From contig WALU01000032.1 of assembly GCA_015522685.1 (NCBI GenBank), forward strand, positions 44,760 to 108,759: DNA of 64,000 nt, in the 5' to 3' direction. This stretch comes from Thermoproteota archaeon. GTDB lineage: Archaea; Korarchaeota; Korarchaeia; Korarchaeales; Korarchaeaceae. Below the pieces are notes generated by a model, which was not told the DNA's origin, made no database searches, and was given only the letters and a program-made list of their open reading frames with translations. Positions 9,462 through 19,665 of the stretch are shown piece by piece (the stretch's first letter is position 1; the number at the start of each line of letters is the position of its first letter). The translations under genes and the position numbers were made by a program.

Positions 9462-10764
9462 TAAGCCCTAAATGAGCTCCAACTTCTCCAGTCATGTTCT
9501 CTTTTATCATCTTCCTGATCTCTTCTAAATTATCTGTATGCCCCAATACATACATTAACTTCACTAAAGCTACTTCTGGAAGCATATCCTCTCCAGATAT
9601 AGCTCCGGCCATTAGGAGTCTCCTTCCTGTCTCATATACATTAAGATTTACTCTACCAAACAAGCATTGAGATGTGATTACCACCGGGATCCCACTCTTT
9701 ACTATCTCAGCCACTTCTGGAATCAAATATCTGGGAGTATGACCTAAGCCGGTGCCAGCTAAAACTAAGCCCTTAAATCTCTCAGCAAGGGTAGATAGAA
9801 ATCCGTTTGGGATTCCTGGCCATATCTGCACTAAAGCTACATTGGGATCAAGTCTATCATCTAGCTCTACATTACTAGGCCCCTCTCTTTTTCTTCTGAA
9901 GTTCTCAGTGAGGAATCTTATGCTATCGTAAGTTACTCTCGCAATAGGCGGCTCATTTATTGATTGGAAAGCATCCCTCCTGGATGTATGCATCTTTCTA
10001 GCCCTTACTCCCCTTATAACATAGGCATACTCATCGCTCGGGCTGCCATGCATCGCGATCACTGACTCGGCTATTGGGCTTTCTGCAGCCACCCTAGCTG
10101 CAGCAATTAGATTAAGGACAGCATCTGTGGATGGTCTATCTATAGATCTCTGTGATCCCACGAGAACTACAGGCTTATCTAGGCTGTGGAGCATGAAGGC
10201 TAATGCAGCTGCTGTGTAGTGCATAGTATCGGTACCATGAGCTATAAGAACTCCATCAGCCCCTTTCCTTAACTGCTCATAGACGGCCTTAGCTATAAGC
10301 TTCCAATGATTTGGTGTAAGATTCTCACTGAATTCTGAGAATAATGTAACATACTTCGTGTTAATAATGTTGGCAAGTTCAGGTACGATATCAAGCAATT
10401 CTTCCGGCTTCTCATGAGATATAACAGCACCCGTAGAGTAATCTACCTTAGAAGTTATTGTCCCACCAGTGACTATTAGGGGGACGAATGGTAAGTCATC
10501 CCTATACCTCAATTTAGGTATCTTCCTCTCTCTAGAAAGATTTGCCTTACTAATTAGCTTCATCTTAGCTCCTTCTATATTTATCCCTATATTATACCCA
10601 TTATCGAGCTTTATTATGAGATGTTCATCATCCAATATTTCTGGTCTAGGTATTAGGATACCTTCATAGACTCTCCCATCTTTTAGGACACGAATTCTAT
10701 CGTAATCACCTATCCTCAAACTAGAGAGCAGTTTGCCAACTCTTCCTCTGTAATGCAGGGTCAT
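9436..10764 (-). CDS. gatD: Glutamyl-tRNA(Gln) amidotransferase subunit D (asparaginase-like)
   Basis: VTGGTITSKVDYSTGAV, AHGTDTMHYTAAALAFML, LVGSQRSIDRPSTDA. Confidence 0.95.
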   Translation of the reverse strand: MTLHYRGRVGKLLSSLRIGDYDRIRVLKDGRVYEGILIPRPEILDDEHLIIKLDNGYNIGINIEGAKMKLISKANLSRERKIPKLRYRDDLPFVPLIVTGGTITSKVDYSTGAVISHEKPEELLDIVPELANIINTKYVTLFSEFSENLTPNHWKLIAKAVYEQLRKGADGVLIAHGTDTMHYTAAALAFMLHSLDKPVVLVGSQRSIDRPSTDAVLNLIAAARVAAESPIAESVIAMHGSPSDEYAYVIRGVRARKMHTSRRDAFQSINEPPIARVTYDSIRFLTENFRRKREGPSNVELDDRLDPNVALVQIWPGIPNGFLSTLAERFKGLVLAGTGLGHTPRYLIPEVAEIVKSGIPVVITSQCLFGRVNLNVYETGRRLLMAGAISGEDMLPEVALVKLMYVLGHTDNLEEIRKMIKENMTGEVGAHLGLNVFPSCWR

Positions 10765-10813
10765 CGCTTCTCTTAGCAGGATGTACTAAAAAAATTAGGT
10801 TAGATGGATAAGA

Positions 10814-11233
10814 TCATCGAATTACCGGCCTAAACTTGTATGAATAAGCTATGATGCCAGATTCCCCGCTAACTTTGGTTTTCCTTAGCACCATCTCCAC
10901 TTCCATTCCCTTCTTTGCTTCTGAAGGAGAGATATCGGTTAGCTGAGCCATTATCCTACTTCCATCCTCCAATTCTATGATAGCTAGTACGTATGGCGTA
11001 TAATATTCATATCCTCTTAAAGCATTCCATACAACAGTATAATTGAGCACTTTCCCTTTCCTAGGAAGAATGACTGTTTCTATATTCTTAGAACCACATA
11101 CAGGACATATATCTTCTTTAGGCAGCATTATATAGCCACAATCCATACACCTGCCTCCTTCTAGCCTATATCTGGCCGGTATCTCTCTCCAGTGAGCAGG
11201 TACGCTCTGCCAATATGCCCACATATCGTTCAC
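10814..11233 (-). CDS. DUF35 Zn-ribbon/OB-fold protein associated with thiolase/HMG-CoA synthase
   Basis: CMDCGYIMLPKEDICPVCGSKN followed by an OB-fold-like region; operonic with thiolase and HMGS. Confidence 0.88.
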   Translation of the reverse strand: MNDMWAYWQSVPAHWREIPARYRLEGGRCMDCGYIMLPKEDICPVCGSKNIETVILPRKGKVLNYTVVWNALRGYEYYTPYVLAIIELEDGSRIMAQLTDISPSEAKKGMEVEMVLRKTKVSGESGIIAYSYKFRPVIR

Positions 11234-12369
11234 ACCCCCCTAACTAGGTGAACTACGGAATTACTTCCTATCCCCCCGATACCAAGAGTCAATCCACTCA
11301 TGGCTCCTTTAACTTGCCATCCATCTGCTCTTCCAGTTACTTGTAGATATGCCTCAGCTACTTGGTATACCCCTGTAGCTCCAACGGGATTACCTCTGGC
11401 CTTCAATCCTCCCTCCGGATTTATTGGAACGGGCCCATCCCTATTGGCCTCGCCACTGCTGAATAGGCGAGACGCTTTCCCTCTCTCCGCTAATCCCAAT
11501 TCCTCCACTGCAATATATCCCATAATGCTAGAGTAATCATGTATTATGTAAAAGTCTGGCTTGAAGTTAGTATTCTCCATGGCTCTTTTGAAAGCAGTTC
11601 TAATAGAAGGCATTTCTGTCAAATCTCTCCTCCTATATAGCGATATGGAGTCTGTGGCTTGTCCCGAGGAAACTATCTCAGCATTCCCATTAGATCCCTC
11701 AGCATCTTTAGATAACACTACTGCTGCAGCTCCATCACCTAGAGGCGCTAGATCAAGCATTGTGAGGGGTTCCGCTATGACTGGAGAAGAAGAATAGCTT
11801 TCTGGTTTCAATTTGAATCTGAGCTGAGCATGAGGAGTATCTACTGCATTTTCATGCATGAGTAAAGGTAGATATGAGAACTCCTCCTTAGATACATTAT
11901 ATTTCCACATATATGCCCTCATAACTAATGCATGCATGGCATCTAGCGTTCCTCCATGAAAAGCCTCATATTCTGAATCTATTGATGTAGAAAGAGCTGA
12001 ATTAGAGTCTTCGAGGGCTGTATAATCGGTGACTTTTTCTACACCAACAACAAGTACTCTATCCGCCATTTTAGAGGATACTAGACTGCTGGCTAAGAGG
12101 ACAGCAGCTCCTCCCGAAGCCCCAGCGGCCTCGATTTTAACTGCAGGGAGGCCTATCTTTCCCAAATGAGTAGCTACATAGGAACCTAGGTTCTCTTGAC
12201 CATTAACAACTCCCGATAGAGCATTTGCGACGACTATATAATCTATATTCTTATTACAAGATTCTAGCGCCTTTAAAGATGCCTCGACTGCAAGATGCCT
12301 CAAGGACTTATTCCAGTGATTTCCGACATTAGTTAAACCAACTCCAACTATATATACCATTAGGCACAC
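11230..12369 (-). CDS. Archaeal acetoacetyl-CoA thiolase (acetyl-CoA C-acetyltransferase family)
   Basis: Thiolase fold motifs AAGASGGAAVLLAS, IHDYSSIMGYIAVEELGLA, NPEGGLKARGNPVGATGVYQVAEAYLQ. Confidence 0.88.
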   Translation of the reverse strand: MCLMVYIVGVGLTNVGNHWNKSLRHLAVEASLKALESCNKNIDYIVVANALSGVVNGQENLGSYVATHLGKIGLPAVKIEAAGASGGAAVLLASSLVSSKMADRVLVVGVEKVTDYTALEDSNSALSTSIDSEYEAFHGGTLDAMHALVMRAYMWKYNVSKEEFSYLPLLMHENAVDTPHAQLRFKLKPESYSSSPVIAEPLTMLDLAPLGDGAAAVVLSKDAEGSNGNAEIVSSGQATDSISLYRRRDLTEMPSIRTAFKRAMENTNFKPDFYIIHDYSSIMGYIAVEELGLAERGKASRLFSSGEANRDGPVPINPEGGLKARGNPVGATGVYQVAEAYLQVTGRADGWQVKGAMSGLTLGIGGIGSNSVVHLVRGV

Positions 12370-12372
12370 CCC

Positions 12373-13467
12373 CTAATAAGAGCTAAAATCATGGAGCATA
12401 CGTATCATCCTTCTGTAGCGAGCATAGGTTGTGTAATCAACGTATTCTTTTCTATTAACATAATTTAGTGTCTTAGGAGCTAAATTTTGCACCTCCTCAA
12501 TGCCATCATTGACCTCTATATGAAAAGCATCGCTGCCAGCTCCAGAACCAAATGACACAACTAGAATGCGCTGTCCAGGCTTTGCCTGATCAAGAACGGC
12601 CGACAAACCAACTAAGGCCGATCCACTGTATGTGTTTCCTATGTATGGAGTGATCAGACCTGGCTTTACCTTATCCGGGGTGAAACCAAGTCTAGTACCT
12701 ACTCTCAACGGATATTTGCCATTGGGCTGATGAAATACTGCATAATCATAATCCTCGGGTTTTGTTCCGATGAAGTTCATTAGTTCCTTGGCTGCCGTCA
12801 TTATATGCTTAAAGTAAGCAGGTCCGCCAGTAAAGGCCCTTGTGTGGGCTGGGTAATGCTCATGCTGCCTCCTCCAGAAATCTGGTGTGTCTGTCACATG
12901 AGAGAGTGAAGCTTTTATAACAGCTACTGAGTCCGCTGCAGGCCCTAATATATAAGCAGATCCTCCAGCCGCTGCAGTATATTCTAAGGCATCTCCTGGC
13001 GCTCCCTGTGCAGTGTCTGCTCCTACTGCTAAGCCATAGTCTATCATATTGGAGCCTATAAGCCCTATTACTGCTTGGATCGCTTCAGTGCCAGCCTTGC
13101 AGGCGAACTCGTAGTCAGCACCTGTAGTAAGCCTTCTCTCGCCACCTGCACCTAAGGCCTCTATAAGCATGGTGGCTGTAGTCTTAACGGCATAAGGTTT
13201 AGATTCTGTTCCTACGTAGACAGCTCTCAGTTTAGAAGCCTCTATATGGGCTCTTTTTAAGGCATTAATTGAGGATTCGTAAGCTATGGTGAAGGCATCT
13301 TCATCTATACCCGGTACGCTCTTCTCTTGGACCATTATACCTGCTGCATATCTATTCCAATCCCTGCCCCACTCTCTAGCAAGCTCTTCGGATCTTACCC
13401 TCCATTTAGGAACATAAACTCCCCATCCAACTATACCTACTTTCCTATTTGCTTTCATAAGGATCAC
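12373..13467 (-). CDS. Hydroxymethylglutaryl-CoA synthase
   Basis: GWGVYVPKWR, YEFACKAGTEAIQ, AVFHQPNGKYPLRV, GNTYSGSALVGLSAVLD, VSFGSGAGSDAF. Confidence 0.93.
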   Translation of the reverse strand: MILMKANRKVGIVGWGVYVPKWRVRSEELAREWGRDWNRYAAGIMVQEKSVPGIDEDAFTIAYESSINALKRAHIEASKLRAVYVGTESKPYAVKTTATMLIEALGAGGERRLTTGADYEFACKAGTEAIQAVIGLIGSNMIDYGLAVGADTAQGAPGDALEYTAAAGGSAYILGPAADSVAVIKASLSHVTDTPDFWRRQHEHYPAHTRAFTGGPAYFKHIMTAAKELMNFIGTKPEDYDYAVFHQPNGKYPLRVGTRLGFTPDKVKPGLITPYIGNTYSGSALVGLSAVLDQAKPGQRILVVSFGSGAGSDAFHIEVNDGIEEVQNLAPKTLNYVNRKEYVDYTTYARYRRMIRMLHDFSSY

Positions 13468-13901
13468 CTACCAGAATTGATGAGCATAGCTGTCTAAATC
13501 GGCGTCTATAGATCTTACTTATTCTTCCTTCCCTAGCATATTAAAAATCATTATGTTATAAGGAGAAAATAAATAGGAATTATATTAACATAAGCTTATT
13601 GATTTTATCATAATATAATGCGCCATTAAGTATTATTTCATTTACTATCGAAAAAATAGGAGTAAAAATAAGTCTATTGACAAACCTTAGACATGATAGA
13701 GCTTTGATTGGCCTTAAGAAGAGCTAATTCAACCATATCAATGGATCTTATGGAACCTATAAGAATGTAGATGAATCTTTCTAGGAATGAAAGATTTAGA
13801 AGCTGGTTTAGATATGCGGAGACTATTAGAAAGATGATTATTATAAGATTAAATGAGATCAGGCCTGAGCCAAGAACTGGCTTCCAGCAATCTTCTGATT
13901 T

Positions 13902-14546
13902 CTATTTAAGAACTTTTCCGGTTTCCATATACCAAAGGTAAAGATCAAGCTCTGCAAGGCTCAGTCCTGTTCTCTGGGCTATCTCCTCTAGTATTCTTTC
14001 TATTTCTAGGTACTTCTTTCTAGTAATGCTTTTAGGTCTCTCTATCAATTCATACCTAGATAACAGATCCACTATATGAAAATCCACTATAGCTAAGTTT
14101 TTGAATCCTATGTTTCTAAGAAAGTGACTCGCTTCCTTATATCCCAATCCTTTAACATTCTTTACGAACCACTCCCTCAGAGCCTTCTCGTCTTTAAAGC
14201 TTTCCAATATGCTCTTGAGTTTAGGGATGAGCTCTCTGGCCTTAACTATATATCTAGCCCTAGTCTTGGGAAAACGATATCCTAAATCCCTAAGCTTAAT
14301 CTCAAGCTCCTCCTTAGATAGGTTTATTAGACCATCATTCAGTGACTTTTGGATTTTTATCCCTCCCTCAGCGCTATAATTTGCAGTTAGTATGCAGAAA
14401 GCTAGTTCCTTAAATATCTTCTCATTGTTACTCTTGTCAATTTCTTCAAATTCCATTATTCTCTCTTTTATAGTTTTTGTTACACTACTCTTTCCTAGAC
14501 TTTCTATCTCCATCACTATCCTATCCATTCTGTCTGATCTTCTCAT
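13902..14546 (-). CDS. N-glycosylase/DNA lyase (archaeal Ogg2-type, HhH-GPD)
   Basis: LAFCILTANYSAEGGIKIQ, VKGLGYKEASHFLRNIGFKNLAIVDFHIVDLL, LAELDLYLWYMETGKVLK. Confidence 0.85.
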   Translation of the reverse strand: MRRSDRMDRIVMEIESLGKSSVTKTIKERIMEFEEIDKSNNEKIFKELAFCILTANYSAEGGIKIQKSLNDGLINLSKEELEIKLRDLGYRFPKTRARYIVKARELIPKLKSILESFKDEKALREWFVKNVKGLGYKEASHFLRNIGFKNLAIVDFHIVDLLSRYELIERPKSITRKKYLEIERILEEIAQRTGLSLAELDLYLWYMETGKVLK

Positions 14547-15066
14547 GATCTAAGCCACCTTTATATGTAACTTATATAACATTACCAGCCTTATCCTAAC
14601 AACTATTATCCTTCTAGCTGTTATCTCTTAAATTAAAAGCATTATGGGATCAGGACTCGGCAAAATCCTCATAATTCAGTCTCTAGTTTTCCTCATCTCC
14701 CAGCTAATAATAAAAAAGCTCATTTATAAGAGGTAGCTAGCTCCGAAGAAAAATAGAATGAAAGGGAGGGAGACATATTCCTCATCATAGTAACAACAAT
14801 AGTCGCTTTAGGTATACAAACACTCTCGATCACTATTATAACCTTGCGGGCTTATATTTTGAAATTTTTACAATAACCTTTAGATAAATATTACTTATCA
14901 CTAAAGTAACAAGTCATGTCAGGTATATAAACAAATCAGTCACATCTTCTTAATATTCTCATCTCTCCTATATCCTCTTTCTCTTTTTTTACTTTAACAT
15001 GCAGTAGGTAAGGCCCTCGACTCTCAATCACAAATCCTTATTATACTGAATTAGGTTGATTCTACT

Positions 15067-15858
15067 ATGAACAGAGACAGCCTGATAGTTGTCGGGGTGA
15101 TAATAGTAGTAGCCATAGTGCTTGGTTCTGCATATATTACAATTTCAAGGGGCGTAGCTCCATCTTTGCTAGGAACAATGACGTCCGGTAGCGAGCGTGG
15201 GAGTGCTCGCACTACTATGACATCAGCCAGTGGAGGTAAAACACAGACTAAAACAAATGCAGGAAATGGCCCTAGCTTTAGCTCTCTATTCCTCAAGAAA
15301 GGGAAATTTTCAGCTACATATGATTTGTATAAGAATCTAAAGAAAGAAGGTACTGCTAGCATATATGTCAAAGGGGCTAAGGAGAGTAGATTCGACTTGA
15401 GCATACCTCAGAGTCAATACATAACTATAAGAAATGACACAAGCTATATAACTTGTTTCAAACAGGCTAAACAAAGTTGGCAATGCTTCAAGGCTAAGGA
15501 GGGGCAGTATCCACAATCTCAGGGAGGAGGCAGACCTCAAGTTAGTGATCCTGTCAAAGAGGGTGAGGAATTCAAGAGTCCTATATATAATGGAACTAGG
15601 AAGTATGCTGGTAAGACCTGTTATTGCTATTACGTAAAGAAGCAGAAGAAGATTATGATAAATGGGAGCGAAAAAATGGGATCTGCTTATATAGAGATAT
15701 GCATAACATCGGATGGAGTACCAGGCTATTTCTTATCTCTATGGAATTCCCCTAGTGGAAAGGACATAGTTAGATATGAAGGCGTAGCAAAGACTATCTT
15801 ATATTCTGTTCCAGAAAATGTATTTAATCCTCCTGCTCAGCCAAGGAGTCTTCCATAA
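15067..15858 (+). CDS. Membrane-anchored extracytoplasmic protein of unknown function
   Basis: Single N-terminal TM helix, Ser/Thr/Gly-rich linker, cysteine-containing ectodomain (CYCYYV, CFK, QCFKA). Confidence 0.55.
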   Translation: MNRDSLIVVGVIIVVAIVLGSAYITISRGVAPSLLGTMTSGSERGSARTTMTSASGGKTQTKTNAGNGPSFSSLFLKKGKFSATYDLYKNLKKEGTASIYVKGAKESRFDLSIPQSQYITIRNDTSYITCFKQAKQSWQCFKAKEGQYPQSQGGGRPQVSDPVKEGEEFKSPIYNGTRKYAGKTCYCYYVKKQKKIMINGSEKMGSAYIEICITSDGVPGYFLSLWNSPSGKDIVRYEGVAKTILYSVPENVFNPPAQPRSLP

Positions 15859-15960
15859 ACTTCCGCTTCCTTTATGTTTCATAAGCGCTATATGCTGGAG
15901 AATGACCAGTAGGCATGATGGTTATCAAGTTTTTATTTGACCTAATCTAGAAGCTAATAC

Positions 15961-17595
15961 GTGAGCTTTAAGTTAATTTTAGTTACTGGTGGAGTAATCA
16001 GTGGTTTAGGTAAGGGAATAATAGCAGCTTCTATTGGAAAGTTGATGCAGTCAAGGGGATTCCCTATCTCTATGATAAAAATGGATCCCTACCTCAATCC
16101 AGATCCAGGTACGCTAAATCCGGTTGAACATGGTGAAGTTTTTGTAACAGAAGAGGTATGGCATTTTCACCCAGGCAAGGGCGTAGAGTTCGATATAGCT
16201 GAAATAGATGAAGATTTTGGCCATTATGAGAGATTTCTCAATGTGAATATGCATCCCTCTAATAACATAACCAGCGGCCAAATAATGCTGAGTGTTATAC
16301 TAGGGGAGAGAAAAGGCGTTTATCTAGGACAAACGATAAGGCTTATTCCACATGTTACTGAAGAAATAAAGAAGAGAGTATACCGCGTAGCTGAGAGGGA
16401 AAACCCAGATATACTGATAGTGGAGCTCGGAGGTACTGTTGGTGACTATGAAGCTATGGCCTTTGTGGAAGCCTTGAGGCAGATGAGATTAGAGGTTGGA
16501 GTGAGTAACTCCGTTCATATCCATGTAACATATGTTCCCTTCATAGAAACTCTTGGAGAGTTCAAGACGAAACCTGCTCAACTATTCTTCAGGGAAGTTC
16601 TAGCAGCTGGACTGCCACCTGATTTCGTTATAGCTAGAACTCCTTCTCCTTTGCCTAAGAATGTGAAAAAGAAACTTGCCCTATATGCAAGTGTTCCGTA
16701 TGACGCGGTCTTTGAAGACCCTGACCTTGATACGGTTTACAATCTCCCATTATATTTCGAGAGGGAAGGCTTAGGAGGTAAGATCGAGAAAAGACTTAAA
16801 CTAAAGGGAAAGCCTGATATGAGCGAGTGGGAGGAAGTGGTGAGGAAATTCAAAGAAGGAGAGCCAAGAAAAATAGCAATGATAGGGAAGTACTGGAGGA
16901 TGTCTGATGTCTATATATCTATACTAGAAGCCATAAAACACGCTGGAGCTGAGGCTGGAGTAAAACCTCAGATAATCCCTGTAGATTCAGAAGAGTTAGA
17001 AAGAGAAAGTGGAAGTGGATGGGATAAGCTTAAGAAATCTAATGGCATCCTACTAACGCCGGGTTTTGGCTCCAGAGGAACTGAAGGAATGATATCGGCA
17101 GCTGCATGGGCATTGAAGCAAGATAAGCCTTTCTTAGGTATATGCTTCGGCGCTCAACTTGCTACGGTGGCTTTCGCTAGAGAATTCATGGGGTGGACTG
17201 AAGCCAACTCTACTGAAATAGATCCGAAGACGCCTTGGCCTGTTGTAGATCTCTTGCCTGAGCAAAAACAGATAGATGAAGTAGGAGGCACCATGAGACT
17301 TGGAGGGCATAAGGTTTTACTTCTCGAAGGAATACTTCGCAAGGCCTACGGTAGAGAGAAAGTGGTGGAGAGATTTAGACATCGCTATCATATAATCAGG
17401 GAGTATGCAGAGGGGATGGCGGGGAAGGGATATAAAATAGCGGCTGTAGATGCCACTAGAAGAATAATCAATGCATTTGAGGTGGAAAATCACCCTTACT
17501 TCATTGGGGTTCAGTTTCATCCAGAGTTCAAGTCGAGGCCAGGTAACCCAAGTCCAGTGTATCTCTCATTCATTGAAGCAGTCAAAGAGATTTAA
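15961..17595 (+). CDS. pyrG: CTP synthase (GTG start)
   Basis: LVTGGVISGLGKGIIAASIGKLMQSRG, GTVGDYE; GATase domain FLGICFGAQLA, HPEF. Confidence 0.96.
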   Translation: MSFKLILVTGGVISGLGKGIIAASIGKLMQSRGFPISMIKMDPYLNPDPGTLNPVEHGEVFVTEEVWHFHPGKGVEFDIAEIDEDFGHYERFLNVNMHPSNNITSGQIMLSVILGERKGVYLGQTIRLIPHVTEEIKKRVYRVAERENPDILIVELGGTVGDYEAMAFVEALRQMRLEVGVSNSVHIHVTYVPFIETLGEFKTKPAQLFFREVLAAGLPPDFVIARTPSPLPKNVKKKLALYASVPYDAVFEDPDLDTVYNLPLYFEREGLGGKIEKRLKLKGKPDMSEWEEVVRKFKEGEPRKIAMIGKYWRMSDVYISILEAIKHAGAEAGVKPQIIPVDSEELERESGSGWDKLKKSNGILLTPGFGSRGTEGMISAAAWALKQDKPFLGICFGAQLATVAFAREFMGWTEANSTEIDPKTPWPVVDLLPEQKQIDEVGGTMRLGGHKVLLLEGILRKAYGREKVVERFRHRYHIIREYAEGMAGKGYKIAAVDATRRIINAFEVENHPYFIGVQFHPEFKSRPGNPSPVYLSFIEAVKEI

Positions 17596-18721
17596 ATACC
17601 CTCCTGGCTTTCTCCACAACCTCCTTCACTTCTTCATCCTTCATACATGAATATATTGGAAGATATAGCAGCTCCCTTGCTAGCTTCTCAGCATTGGGCG
17701 TCTCAATATCGGAATAGCTCACGCCCTTGAAAAGAACATGAAGGAAATTGTATTTTCTATCAGCTAGCCTTGACATCACAGGTTGCTTCTGAAGAGGCAT
17801 CGGGTAGGCAGGCCTTGCTAAAATACCGAGGTATCTGAGCCTCTTTACTGCCTCATCTCTCCTCCTACCTACCCTCACAGGGTAAAGATGCCACACAGGA
17901 TCGGCCCACTCGGCTACGAAAGGTGTATCAACCAACCCAGACAGCTCCTGCGTATATATAGAAGCAATCTCCCTTCTTCTAGCATTAAATTCATCTAATT
18001 TTTTCAACTGAACAATTCCTATGGCAGCATTAATTTCAGTCATCCTATAGTTAAATCCGACGTAATGGTGCTCATATTTTGAGACCTGTCCTTGATCCCT
18101 TATGGCCCTAGCCTTCTCATAAACATACTCATCATCCGTTGTTATAATCCCCCCTTCACCAGTAGTCATGTTCTTCGTTGGGTAGAAGCTGAAAGCACCA
18201 GCTTCTCCTAGGCTTCCTACCTTGGATCCCTTGTAGAGCGCACCATGGGCTTGAGCTGAATCTTCTAAGATGCATATTTCTCTACCTCCTAATACCTCCC
18301 TAATAGAATCCAAATCTGCTGGATGGCCATGTATATGTACAGGAATTATCACTTTAGTCTTGCTAGTTATCTTGCTAGCTAGATTGTTTGGATCCATAGT
18401 GCCTGTTCTGACATCAACATCAATGAATACTGGCCTTGCTCCAGATAGAATAACTGATGAAGCTGTGGAGTAGAAAGTATAGCTCGGAACTGCAACCTCA
18501 TCTCCAGGACCCACATCCAACGATATTAAGGCGACATGTAAGGCTGCTGTTCCATTTGATACTGCTACAGCATACTTGCTCCCTATATAGGAAGCGAAAG
18601 CTTCCTCAAATTCCTTTACTAGCTTCCCTTGAGCGATCATGCCTGATTCTATTACTTTCTTTACCTCTCTTATCTCTTCCTCGCCTAAACAGGGTCTAGC
18701 TATTGGTATCATCATATGCAC
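17582..18721 (-). CDS. DegT/DnrJ/EryC1/StrS family aminotransferase
   Basis: SNGTAALHVAL, DSAQAHGALYKGSKVGSLGEAGAFSFYPTKNMTTGEGG. Confidence 0.93.
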   Translation of the reverse strand: MHMMIPIARPCLGEEEIREVKKVIESGMIAQGKLVKEFEEAFASYIGSKYAVAVSNGTAALHVALISLDVGPGDEVAVPSYTFYSTASSVILSGARPVFIDVDVRTGTMDPNNLASKITSKTKVIIPVHIHGHPADLDSIREVLGGREICILEDSAQAHGALYKGSKVGSLGEAGAFSFYPTKNMTTGEGGIITTDDEYVYEKARAIRDQGQVSKYEHHYVGFNYRMTEINAAIGIVQLKKLDEFNARRREIASIYTQELSGLVDTPFVAEWADPVWHLYPVRVGRRRDEAVKRLRYLGILARPAYPMPLQKQPVMSRLADRKYNFLHVLFKGVSYSDIETPNAEKLARELLYLPIYSCMKDEEVKEVVEKARRVFKSL

Positions 18722-19020
18722 CTTTCAGCTTACAACCTCCATTCGAATTACATAAAGGTATGTTAGCAAAACTTGAGATGTTCGATTTCTGGAATGGAGA
18801 ACTTCCTTATAAATGGAACAGAGAAATCGTAGGGAGCTAGAGTGGAAGAAATAGTATCAGGTAAAATGCAGTTTCTCATAACTCCTAATCAAATAGTTAG
18901 ATTGATTATGCATATAAATTGCAATTAAATTTTAATATTGCTTAGAAAAATTTTAGATCTCATTTCGCGCGCGACCTTTAACAGAAGAGCTAGATATGGG
19001 ATAGATACTAAAATACTTGT

Positions 19021-19665
19021 CTATGGGAGTTGAATGGATGGGGCACCTATGAGAAAAGCGGTCAATGTAGAGATTACAGGGATAGAAATGTTATCCTCTC
19101 CACCATAGAGTTCTGCTATAGAAGATGCTGCAGCTATTACGAGAGCTAGTTGAGGAATGCCTGTTAGATATGTAAGGACCGCATAATAGGAGAGGAAGCC
19201 AGCAAGAGTTCCTTCAACAGTCCCATCAGATAATGGAATTCTAATCTTGCCTAAAAGTATTCCCACTATGGAGGAGATGCCATCAGTTAAAATGAGAGCC
19301 AGTATTCCATAGGAAGCCAGTAATCCGAATAGAAAGTATGTCGATGACACTCCAACTAACCCGGATAGGGCGCCCAGCCATCCAACTCTTCTCTCATAAT
19401 CCCTCTCAACTAGGCGAACTAGATGGTTAAATGAATCTAGAACTACTTCTATGCCTTTTGGCTGGGGTATCTGCATACTGGTTTTAAGCCATTGAGGTGG
19501 GCCCTTAACCTGCATTGAGTAGATCCACCCACCTAAAGCAAGAGCACCAGCATAGATCATTGCTGGATCTATTAAAGGAGGGAGAGCTAAAGGAATCAAT
19601 AAAACAGCGGAGAATGTTATATGTATCAGCTTTCTCAATATTTCATTGGTCTCCAATTCAACCAC
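19021..19665 (-). CDS. Polyprenol/dolichol-phytol kinase-like integral membrane protein
   Basis: Multiple TM helices; RKLIHI, TDGISSIVGILLGK, DGTVEGTLAGF, EDNISIP signature spacing. Confidence 0.65.
   Translation of the reverse strand: MVELETNEILRKLIHITFSAVLLIPLALPPLIDPAMIYAGALALGGWIYSMQVKGPPQWLKTSMQIPQPKGIEVVLDSFNHLVRLVERDYERRVGWLGALSGLVGVSSTYFLFGLLASYGILALILTDGISSIVGILLGKIRIPLSDGTVEGTLAGFLSYYAVLTYLTGIPQLALVIAAASSIAELYGGEDNISIPVISTLTAFLIGAPSIQLP

Noticed and set aside
10814-13467. HMGS-thiolase-DUF35 operon as a novel system
   Set aside because: Well-known archaeal mevalonate-pathway complex with a DUF35 scaffold; not new.
13700-13880. Plus-strand frame reading ...SMDLMEPIRM*, reminiscent of a Cas1 C-terminus
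   Set aside because: Only a very short motif-like match with an immediate stop. The opposite strand is a longer open frame, and no CRISPR repeats or other cas genes are nearby.
14560-15060. Possible pilin-like or membrane-protein relic (NITSLILTTIILLAVIS; EGDIFLIIVTTIVALGIQTL)
   Set aside because: Hydrophobic short frames are expected by chance in AT-rich DNA; no supporting motif order.
18722-18850. Short frame LQPPFELHKGMLAKLEMFDFWNGELPYKWNREIVGS*
   Set aside because: Looks protein-like and may be another relic, but I could not tie it to any family.
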